Positions 53,659 through 60,662 of a stretch of DNA of 64,000 nt are shown here, in pieces. Below the pieces are notes generated by a model that was not told the DNA's origin, ran no database searches, and saw only the letters and a program-made list of their open reading frames with translations. The position numbers and the translations under genes are program-made. This stretch comes from Phycisphaeraceae bacterium D3-23 (GTDB lineage Bacteria > Planctomycetota > Phycisphaerae > Phycisphaerales > Phycisphaeraceae). The stretch spans positions 4,030,001-4,094,000 of the forward strand of contig CP114179.1 in NCBI GenBank assembly GCA_039555135.1, in the 5' to 3' direction. Within the stretch, counting starts at the first letter, position 1, and each line of letters opens with the position of its first letter.

Positions 53659-54342
53659 ATGGCCCACCCCCGACCCGAACGTAAGTGGACCCTGCTCGCG
53701 ACCCTCTCGGTCGTCGGCATTCTGGTGTTCTGGCTCGGCTTCTCCATCGTCCACAGCATTCGGCAGGCGGCCGTCGAAAACGACGCGCCCCAGCCGCCCT
53801 ACACCCTGGCCGGCAAAGACCTCCACCCCGTCGTCATCCACACGCCCGACGGCCCGCCGGTCGCGATCGTCGGCACGCACCCCGACACCGGACAACCGCT
53901 CACCGCCTCGTGCACCACCTGCCACGCTACACGGCCGCCCAACCCGGCGCACGGCTTTGGCAACACACCCGACGAGTTCCACCAAGACCTTACCTTCAAC
54001 CACGGCAGCGGCGCGCTCTCCTGTATCAGCTGCCACAACCCCGACGACTACGACACCCTCCGCGCCGCCAACGGGGACACCATCACCTACCCCAACGTAA
54101 TCTCACTCTGTGCCCAATGCCACAGCGACCAACACACCGACTACCAGCACGGCGCGCACGGCGGGATGAACGGTTACTGGGACCTCTCGCAGGGCCCGCG
54201 CACCCGGCATAGCTGCATCGACTGCCACGACCCGCACGCCCCGGCCTTCCCGATGATGCGGCCCACGTTCAAGCCGATCGACCCCGGGCTCGATCCGCCA
54301 CACCCGCACAACGCAACCGAAACGGGGCATGCCCGTGAGTGA
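53659..54342 (+). CDS. tetraheme c-type cytochrome
   Basis: The 227-residue protein has an N-terminal membrane anchor (LLATLSVVGILVFWLGFSIV, 12-31) and four CxxCH motifs: 85-89, 122-126, 151-155 and 186-190. It has extra His residues in HPVVIHT and EFHQDLTFNH. A single anchor plus four hemes resembles NapC/NrfH, but its sequence is nearer to the cytochromes found with ferredoxin-NrfD sets. It overlaps the ferredoxin gene by 14 bases; both read away from the nap operon. Confidence 0.85.
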   Translation: MAHPRPERKWTLLATLSVVGILVFWLGFSIVHSIRQAAVENDAPQPPYTLAGKDLHPVVIHTPDGPPVAIVGTHPDTGQPLTASCTTCHATRPPNPAHGFGNTPDEFHQDLTFNHGSGALSCISCHNPDDYDTLRAANGDTITYPNVISLCAQCHSDQHTDYQHGAHGGMNGYWDLSQGPRTRHSCIDCHDPHAPAFPMMRPTFKPIDPGLDPPHPHNATETGHARE

Positions 54343-55273
54343 TACGCAAACGAAATCCGTCTCGCTCCCCGTGCTCGGTCAGGTCACCCGCCGCACCGCG
54401 ATGAAGGGCCTCGGCGCGACGCTCGGGCTCGGCGCATTCGCCGCCGCGATATCACCGCTCGCGCGCAAGGCCAAGGACATCTCGGCCGAGGAACTCCTCC
54501 AAAAGCACTACAAAGACCTCGACGGCGACGCCCGCGCAAAAGTGATCGCCCGCCTTGAACAAGATGCCAAAGATCAGTACGGCAAGAACGTCACGATCCA
54601 CGACCCGCTACCCATCCCCGGCACGAAGTTCGGCTACGCCATCAACCTCAGCGTCTGCAACGGCAACGGCAAGTGCGTCGAGGCCTGCCACGAAGAAAAC
54701 AACCACGACCGCGGCTCGAACCAGTCCTACATCCGCGTGCTCGAGATGGAACGCGGGTCGATGGACATGGAGAAGGGCAACACGACCTACACCCACGCCG
54801 TGCCCGCGGAGGACAAGTTCTACTTGCCGGTGCAGTGCCAGCAGTGCGACGAGCCGCCGTGCGTCGATGTCTGCCCGGTGGAGGCGACGTGGAAGGAGTC
54901 GGACGGCATCGTTGTCGTGGACTACAACTGGTGCATCGGCTGCCGGTACTGCGAGGCGGCGTGCCCGTACCACGCGAGGCGGTTCAACTGGAAAGCCCCG
55001 AACGTCCCGGCCGAAGACATCAACCCCGAGCAGGGCTACCTCTCCAACCGCGTCCGGCCGCAGGGCGTGATGGAGAAGTGCCACTTCTGCCTGCACCGGA
55101 CGCGTGAGGGCCGGATGCCCGCGTGTCTGGAAGCGTGCCCGACTGGCGCACGCATCTTCGGGAACCTGCTCGACCCCGACTCGGAGATCCGCTGGGTCCT
55201 GAAGAACAAGAACGTGTTCGTGCTGAAAGAGGAACTGGGCACGGTGCCGAGCTTCTTCTACTTCTTCGATTAG
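54329..55273 (+). CDS. 4Fe-4S dicluster ferredoxin, NrfC/DmsB-like
   Basis: The 314-residue protein has a Tat-type N-terminus (TRRTAMKGLGATLGLGAFA). It carries the four-cluster Cys array NLSVCNGNGKCVEACHEEN, CQQCDEPPCVDVCP, CIGCRYCEAACP and CHFCLHRTREGRMPACLEAC. It transfers electrons between the NrfD-like membrane subunit and a partner. It is the second gene of a cytochrome-ferredoxin-NrfD set. Confidence 0.92.
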   Translation: MPVSDTQTKSVSLPVLGQVTRRTAMKGLGATLGLGAFAAAISPLARKAKDISAEELLQKHYKDLDGDARAKVIARLEQDAKDQYGKNVTIHDPLPIPGTKFGYAINLSVCNGNGKCVEACHEENNHDRGSNQSYIRVLEMERGSMDMEKGNTTYTHAVPAEDKFYLPVQCQQCDEPPCVDVCPVEATWKESDGIVVVDYNWCIGCRYCEAACPYHARRFNWKAPNVPAEDINPEQGYLSNRVRPQGVMEKCHFCLHRTREGRMPACLEACPTGARIFGNLLDPDSEIRWVLKNKNVFVLKEELGTVPSFFYFFD

Positions 55274-55283
55274 GAACGGAACT

Positions 55284-55462
55284 AACCACAGAGACACGGA
55301 GAAGAGTTTTAACGCCAAGAAGCCAAGGATGGCCAAGTTAGCCAAGGCGTCAGAAGTCGTGCCGCAACAATCCGCTCCGCTCTCTTGGCCCACCTTGGCT
55401 TCTTGGCGTTTAGTTCCCTCCCCCGTCCCCCCGTCCTCCGTGCCCTCCGTGTCTCTGTGGTT
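55284..55462. repeat. 179-bp composite inverted repeat
   Basis: Outer arms AACCACAGAGACACGGAG (55284-55301) and CTCCGTGTCTCTGTGGTT (55445-55462) and inner arms AACGCCAAGAAGCCAAGG (55311-55328) and CCTTGGCTTCTTGGCGTT (55393-55410) are perfect reverse complements. The element lies between the ferredoxin and NrfD-like genes of one operon. Such ACAGAGACACGGAG palindromes occur in many environmental genomes; the element is probably dispersed. Confidence 0.85.
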
Positions 55463-55479
55463 CAAAGCGATCGCTCCCC

Positions 55480-56808
55480 ATGCAAGACGCCCCCACCCAT
55501 TCCGCCGAGCTGCTCGAAGGCGCGAAGCACCGCCACCTGGTGACGTACCCGCACTTCCTCTGGCGACTGTTCGTGTTGGCCACCGAGGGCGGGGTGGCCT
55601 ACTACGTCTGGATGGTCGTACTCACGGCCGTCGCGCTCGTGGGCGCGAACGCATGGGCGAACCAAGCGGCCGACGGCATGATCGTCACCGGCATGACCGA
55701 CCACGTGAGCTGGGGGCTCTACATCGCCAACTTCACCTTTATCGTCGGGCTCGCGGCCGGGGGCGTGATGATGGTGATCCCCGCGTACCTCTACCACCAG
55801 CGCAAGATGCACGACGTCGTGATCGTCGGCGAGCTGCTCGCCATCGCCGCGATCGTCATGTGCCTGCTGTTTGTCACCGTCGACCTGGGACGACCCGAAC
55901 GCTTCTGGCACATGATGCCCGGGCTGGGCCGGTTTAACTGGCCGATCTCGATGCTGACATGGGACGTCATCGTCCTCAACGGCTACCTGCTCATCAACCT
56001 GCACATCTGCGGCTACCTGCTCTACACCCGCTTCCAGGGGCGCACGCCCAACCCGCGCTTCTACCTGCCGATCGTGTTCCTCTCGGTGTTCTGGGCGATC
56101 TCGATCCACACCGTCACTGCATTCCTCTACAGCGGGCTGGGGGGTCGGCCGTTCTGGAACAGCGCGCTGCTCGCGCCGCGTTTCCTCGCGTCGGCCTTCG
56201 TCGCGGGGCCGGCGTTCATCATCGTCACGATGTACCTGCTCCGCCGACTGACCGACCTGCCCATCAGCACCCAGGCGATCAAGACGCTGGTCCAGGTCGT
56301 CCGCGTCACCATCCTCATCAACCTGCTTATGGTCGTGTCCGAACTCTTCACCGAGTTCTACACCGGCGGGTCGCACATCGCCTCGGCCCGATACCTGTTC
56401 TTCGGGCTCCACGGCAAGAGCGGGCTGGTCCCCTGGATCTGGACCGCGATCGCGCTCAACGTCGTCGCCGCCGTCATGTTCCTGCACCCCCGCGTCATGG
56501 ACCACAGCCACCTCATCAAGCTCGCCTGCCTCTTCGCCTTCGTCGGCGTCTGGATCGAGAAGGGCATGGGGCTGATCGTCCCCGGCTTCATCCCCTCGAC
56601 GCTGCACGAGATCGTCGAGTACGCGCCGACCCTGGTCGAGTGGAAGATCACGGCCGGTATCTGGGCGTTCGGCATCCTCATCTTCACCGCGATGCTCAAG
56701 GCCGCGATCCCGATCCTCAAGGGCCGGGTCGCCGAGGTCCACCTGCCGATCACCACGATGAACCCGCCCACCGACTCCGCCGAAGTCACGGCCGAGCCGA
56801 ACGGCTAA
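55480..56808 (+). CDS. NrfD/PsrC-like quinol-interacting membrane protein
   Basis: The 442-residue protein has about ten TM segments and SWGLYIANFTFIVGLAAGGV, typical of NrfD/PsrC. It contains HDVVIVGELLAIAAIVMC and VTVDLGRPERFWHMMPG. Quinol oxidation or proton-coupled electron transfer to the ferredoxin is its family role. It is third in the cytochrome-ferredoxin-NrfD set and is followed after 28 bases by a porin gene. The 206-base gap before it holds the composite repeat. Confidence 0.93.
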   Translation: MQDAPTHSAELLEGAKHRHLVTYPHFLWRLFVLATEGGVAYYVWMVVLTAVALVGANAWANQAADGMIVTGMTDHVSWGLYIANFTFIVGLAAGGVMMVIPAYLYHQRKMHDVVIVGELLAIAAIVMCLLFVTVDLGRPERFWHMMPGLGRFNWPISMLTWDVIVLNGYLLINLHICGYLLYTRFQGRTPNPRFYLPIVFLSVFWAISIHTVTAFLYSGLGGRPFWNSALLAPRFLASAFVAGPAFIIVTMYLLRRLTDLPISTQAIKTLVQVVRVTILINLLMVVSELFTEFYTGGSHIASARYLFFGLHGKSGLVPWIWTAIALNVVAAVMFLHPRVMDHSHLIKLACLFAFVGVWIEKGMGLIVPGFIPSTLHEIVEYAPTLVEWKITAGIWAFGILIFTAMLKAAIPILKGRVAEVHLPITTMNPPTDSAEVTAEPNG

Positions 56809-56836
56809 ACGACTCACATCCCAAGGAGACCGAGTC

Positions 56837-58282
56837 ATGACCGCCTGCCTCAGCGTCCTCGCCGCCCTCACACTCAGCGCCGCCACGGCGCCCGCGCTCG
56901 CGCAAGGCGACGCCACGACGCCGCGGTCGCAGCGCCCCGGCTTCAACCTCTCCAACCGCCACGCCGAGGACTGGTCGAACTTCGATGCCTCGGCCGAGGA
57001 CACCGGCCGGCTCTACGACACGCTCGACGACTTCAAGCACATCGACCTCACCGACGACGCAAACACCTGGCTCAGCCTCGGCGGGTCGGCCCGGCTGCGT
57101 TACGAGCACTTCGAGAACTTCGGCTTCGGCCCCGCCAACGACGACGGCTTCCTCCTCACCCGCGTCCGCCTCCACGGCGACCTCCACGTGGGCGATCACT
57201 TCCGCGTGTTCGTCGAGGGTAAGTCCGCCTTCTCCACCGACCGTAACCTCCCCGGCATGCAGCGCACGCTCGACAACGATGAGCTCGCGCTGCAGCAGGC
57301 ATTCGCCGACTTCACCCTCGACTGGGGTGAGGAGGGCACGATCACCCTCCGCGCGGGTCGTCAACAACTCCTCTTTGGAAAGCAGCGTCTGGTCAGCCCG
57401 CTGGTCTGGTCCAACACGATGCGCGCGTGGGACGGCGTCAGCGCGATCATTCATACCGGGGGTTGGACCTACCACGCCTTCTGGACCCAGTTCGCCGCCG
57501 TCCGCAAGTACGACGCGAACCAGAGCGACCGCCATACCCAGTTTTTTGGCATGTACGCGACGGGCCTGCTCTGCGAAGACTGCGGGATGAACGCCGACTT
57601 CTACTTCCTCGGGCTGGACCGAGACGACCCGACCAACACCTACAACGGCACGGCCGGGGCCGAGCGCCGCTACACCGTCGGCGGGCGGGTGTTCGGCAAG
57701 ATCAAGGACACCGGCTGGGACTACGACGCCGAGGCGGCTTACCAGTTCGGCGATGTCGGCAGCGCCGATATCAATGCCTGGATGTTCGCCGGCGAACTGG
57801 GCTACGCCTACGGCGACGACTGGAAGACCCGCGCGTTCATCGGCTTCGATTACGCGAGTGGTGATGATACCGCCGGTGACGGGGACGTCGAGACCTTCAA
57901 CCAGCTCTTCCCCCTGGGCCATGCCTACTTGGGCTACATCGATGTGGTCGGCCGACAGAACATCATGGACTTCAGCATTGGGGCGAGCGCCCAGCCGATG
58001 GACATGCTGACCCTCCGCGCGGCGCTGCACGTCTTCTGGCGGGCGAGCGACAATGATGCGCTCTACAACGCCGGCGGCGGGGTGGTGCGTGGCGGTGGGC
58101 TGGCCAGCAGCCGCTACGTCGGTACCGAGTTTGACCTCACTGCCAAGTACAAGATCGATGCCCACACGACGCTGCTTCTGGGCTATAGCCACTTCTTCGC
58201 AGGCGACTTCATCGAAGACGCGACGCCCGCGGCCGACGACGATATCGACTACTTCTACGCGCAGGTGCAGTGGTTGTTTTAG
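56837..58282 (+). CDS. outer-membrane porin, alginate-export-like
   Basis: The 481-residue protein has a signal peptide (SVLAALTLSAATAPALAQG) and a beta-strand-rich body, with alternating hydrophobic residues, many Tyr/Trp/Asp, and a C-terminal aromatic residue (FYAQVQWLF). It resembles alginate-export family outer-membrane channels: GSARLRYEHFENFGFG and LRAGRQQLLFGKQRLVSPLV. It is part of the nitrate-associated operon, so it may admit nitrate or related anions; substrate unknown. Confidence 0.85.
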   Translation: MTACLSVLAALTLSAATAPALAQGDATTPRSQRPGFNLSNRHAEDWSNFDASAEDTGRLYDTLDDFKHIDLTDDANTWLSLGGSARLRYEHFENFGFGPANDDGFLLTRVRLHGDLHVGDHFRVFVEGKSAFSTDRNLPGMQRTLDNDELALQQAFADFTLDWGEEGTITLRAGRQQLLFGKQRLVSPLVWSNTMRAWDGVSAIIHTGGWTYHAFWTQFAAVRKYDANQSDRHTQFFGMYATGLLCEDCGMNADFYFLGLDRDDPTNTYNGTAGAERRYTVGGRVFGKIKDTGWDYDAEAAYQFGDVGSADINAWMFAGELGYAYGDDWKTRAFIGFDYASGDDTAGDGDVETFNQLFPLGHAYLGYIDVVGRQNIMDFSIGASAQPMDMLTLRAALHVFWRASDNDALYNAGGGVVRGGGLASSRYVGTEFDLTAKYKIDAHTTLLLGYSHFFAGDFIEDATPAADDDIDYFYAQVQWLF

Positions 58283-58286
58283 TTCG

Positions 58287-58757
58287 TCAGCGGAGCCGGT
58301 GTATGACCGGGTGTGTCAGCCCGGCGGCAGGGTGCATGTACTCGACCGTCTCGACAGTGGTTTCGAGCCCGACAAACCAGAGGTTCTCCGGCTCGCTGAG
58401 CAGGTTCATCGCGTAGAGCCGCGCCGCGGGTTCAAGCCGACGCCAGACCGGCTCGACGCGCGACTGGTCCTCGATGATCGAAACAGTCCCGGTCAGGGTG
58501 ACCACCTCGTCGTCGTGCGCATCGGAGAACAGCCAGCAGACGCGCGGGTTGTCGGCGAGTTGATCGAGCTTTCGGCTGCCGCGCGCCGTTACCGACAGAA
58601 GGCGGGACAGCCCCTCGCCGATCGCGACGCCGGCCATCCATCGGGTGTGGGGCTGGCCCGCGGCGTCGCAGGTCGACATCGCGCCGACCACCCGTCGCTG
58701 GACGAGGCGGCGTGCGGCACGGAGGACTTCGTCGTAGCCCAATTCCGGAGTGGTCAT
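58287..58757 (-). CDS. pyridoxamine 5'-phosphate oxidase-fold protein
   Basis: A 156-residue protein of the split-barrel flavin-binding fold: VVGAMSTCDAAGQPHTRWMA, LSVTARGSRKLDQLADNPRV and VVTLTGTVSIIEDQS. Such proteins bind FMN or F420; general stress or reductase roles are known in the family. The ATG at 58757 is preferred over longer frames that read into the promoter. It converges on the porin gene and shares its upstream region with the outer-membrane protein at 58918. Confidence 0.8.
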   Translation of the reverse strand: MTTPELGYDEVLRAARRLVQRRVVGAMSTCDAAGQPHTRWMAGVAIGEGLSRLLSVTARGSRKLDQLADNPRVCWLFSDAHDDEVVTLTGTVSIIEDQSRVEPVWRRLEPAARLYAMNLLSEPENLWFVGLETTVETVEYMHPAAGLTHPVIHRLR

Positions 58758-58804
58758 GGCTTGGTCTCGGTGGATGGCGATGATGCTTGCTCTATAAAAA
58801 GATA

Positions 58805-58824
58805 TCAAGATCATTTTATCTTGA
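58805..58824. promoter_or_regulatory. candidate operator TCAAGAT-CATTTT-ATCTTGA
   Basis: A perfect 7-bp inverted repeat with a six-base spacer lies between the divergent starts at 58757 and 58918. The AAGAT/ATCTT core resembles the outer parts of NsrR sites. An Rrf2 regulator is encoded 1.1 kb downstream. Confidence 0.45.
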
Positions 58825-58917
58825 CAATAGCTTTTTGACGCGATAAGCTGGGAATCGAAGGGGTTCAGGCCCGCATGGGGTGGGTCGATTCGCACGCTTC
58901 AATCCAAAGGAACTGTT

Positions 58918-59811
58918 ATGCCACGCTTCACTACGTTCTCTGCGGTCGCGGTTACTGCAGCCGCCTTGGCCCTGCCCGCCGCCGCCCAGCACGCCGACTT
59001 CGTCCTCTTCGGCGAGCCCGACGCCGAGGCCGCCGACGTCCCCGAGAACCAGCAATTCGTCCACCCGATCACCTCGCCGTACTACCACGAAAACTCGTTC
59101 GTGACGACGGACGTCCGGGCCTGGTACCTCTACCACGACTTCCCCAACAGTGTCTTGGGCGGGGACGTGCAGGTCGCTGCGGTTCAGGTCCGGCTGGCGT
59201 TGACCGACAGGTTGCAGCTCGTGGCGTATAAGGACGGCTACGCGTGGTTCGACGACACGGTCGTCAACGACCACGGCCTGATGGATATCGCGGCGGGGCT
59301 CAAGTGGAATTTCTACCGCGACTCGGCCGAACAGCTCAGCATGGCCGTCGGAGTCGGGTATGAGATCTCCTCGGGCGACGACCACGTGCTGCAAGACGAC
59401 GACGAGCTTCGCCTGTGGTTCTCAGTCGACAAAGGGTTTGACGATTTCCATGTCGGGTTCACGTTCAACTACTTCTACCCGACCGGCGGCGAAGACCCGC
59501 TGGGCGATGCAGAGCGCATTTCGTGGCACGTGCATCTGGACTACTACGTCAACGAATGGTTCAGCCCGGTGGTCGAGTTCAACGGCTACCACACGATCGA
59601 TGCCAGCAGCACGGCGCCGCTGCCCTTCACCGGGGTCGATGTCACCAACCTCGGGGGAGGCGAGTCGCAGGATGTTGTGACGATGGGGATCGGCGGCGCG
59701 TTTCGTCTTGATAGCGACATCTCGTTGCGTATCGGTTACGAGTTCCCGCTGACCGACGACATCGACTTGTTTGGCGACCGTTGGACGGCGTCACTGGTAT
59801 GGGAGTTCTAA
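58918..59811 (+). CDS. outer-membrane beta-barrel protein
   Basis: The 297-residue protein has a signal peptide (FSAVAVTAAALALPAAAQ) and a beta-barrel-like body with strands such as VRAWYLYHDFPNSVLGGD, FSVDKGFDDFHVGFTFNYFY and a terminal ASLVWEF, the canonical aromatic end of Bam-assembled barrels. No specific family is recognised. It is expressed divergently from the PNPOx-fold gene across the putative operator and precedes the Rrf2 regulator. Confidence 0.75.
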   Translation: MPRFTTFSAVAVTAAALALPAAAQHADFVLFGEPDAEAADVPENQQFVHPITSPYYHENSFVTTDVRAWYLYHDFPNSVLGGDVQVAAVQVRLALTDRLQLVAYKDGYAWFDDTVVNDHGLMDIAAGLKWNFYRDSAEQLSMAVGVGYEISSGDDHVLQDDDELRLWFSVDKGFDDFHVGFTFNYFYPTGGEDPLGDAERISWHVHLDYYVNEWFSPVVEFNGYHTIDASSTAPLPFTGVDVTNLGGGESQDVVTMGIGGAFRLDSDISLRIGYEFPLTDDIDLFGDRWTASLVWEF

Positions 59812-59962
59812 GGGGTCACTCAAAGGCGCGGCCCAGGCCAGGGGGGGCCGTGCCGGTTTTTGGATCAGACGAGGATTTGGTCGCTTGATCGTGTATCATG
59901 GCCGAGCCACGCCGCAGGGTGTGGGAACCTGTAGCCGAAATGGCCTGTTCAGGACGCTGTCT

Positions 59963-60418
59963 ATGATGTATTCCACGACCTGTTCCTACTCGATCCGGGC
60001 TTTGTGTCGACTGACCATCATTAGCCCCGAAGGGTACGTCCGGATCCAGGACATCTGCGAGGGCAGCGAGTTGCCCAGCCACTTCATCGCCAAGATATTC
60101 CGCGACCTGGTCCGTGCCGGGCTGCTGGTCAGCGCGAAGGGCCGTGGCGGCGGTTATGCGCTCGCACGGCCGGCCAAAGACATCCGGTTGTACGACATCG
60201 TTGAGGCGATCGATGGGATCGCTACCTACCAGCAATGCGTCGTCGGTCTGGCACAGTGCAATGACAAGCAGCCCTGCCCGCAGCACGAACAGTTCAAGGC
60301 GATCCGCCAGCGGATGTTGAGTTTTTTGAATAGCACCACGCTCGCGGACATGAGCAAGGCGCTCAATCGAAAGCTGGACCTGCTGGGCCTTACCCTTCCG
60401 ACGGCCGAGGGGCGGTAG
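59963..60418 (+). CDS. Rrf2 family transcriptional regulator with three cysteines
   Basis: The 151-residue protein has a winged helix (YSIRALCRLTIISPEGYVRI, SELPSHFIAKIFRDLVRAG, GRGGGYALARPAKDI) and a Cys triad in CVVGLAQCNDKQPCP (C-x6-C-x5-C), typical of iron-sulfur sensors IscR and NsrR. Its place next to nitrate reduction genes suggests a nitric oxide or redox sensor, NsrR-like; this is an inference. The ATG at 59963 is chosen over longer in-frame starts. A GC-rich hairpin with T-run lies upstream, after the barrel gene. Confidence 0.88.
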   Translation: MMYSTTCSYSIRALCRLTIISPEGYVRIQDICEGSELPSHFIAKIFRDLVRAGLLVSAKGRGGGYALARPAKDIRLYDIVEAIDGIATYQQCVVGLAQCNDKQPCPQHEQFKAIRQRMLSFLNSTTLADMSKALNRKLDLLGLTLPTAEGR

Positions 60419-60487
60419 GCCGAGGAAGTTGGTTCGTCGTGTAAGCGGCCTGTGTGAATCACGTTCCGAATCAGACGCGCAGATTCG

Positions 60488-60661
60488 TCAGGGCGTGGCA
60501 TCGTCTTGATGGGGCGCTGAATCATCATCGTCAAACAGCATGCGCACGGCCGGTGTGTCGAGGTCATCAAACTGCCCTTTGCGGACGGCCCACAAGAATG
60601 CGGCGAGCCCGGTACCTGCGAGGACCAGCGCGATCGGGATGACGATGTAGAGCACGGCCAT
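60488..60661 (-). CDS. ccoS: cbb3-type cytochrome oxidase assembly protein CcoS
   Basis: A 57-residue protein with one TM segment (MAVLYIVIPIALVLAGTGLA) followed by the conserved FLWAVRKGQFDDLDTPAVRM motif of CcoS, then an acidic tail. It is required for cofactor insertion into cbb3 oxidase. The ATG at 60661 lies two bases after the ccoI stop, so the two are translated together. Confidence 0.9.
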   Translation of the reverse strand: MAVLYIVIPIALVLAGTGLAAFLWAVRKGQFDDLDTPAVRMLFDDDDSAPHQDDATP

Positions 60662-60662
60662 A

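Noticed and set aside
55462-57003. Minus-strand frame of 513 codons opposite the NrfD-like gene
   Set aside because: Composed of charged low-complexity antisense sequence; the plus strand encodes a clear membrane protein.
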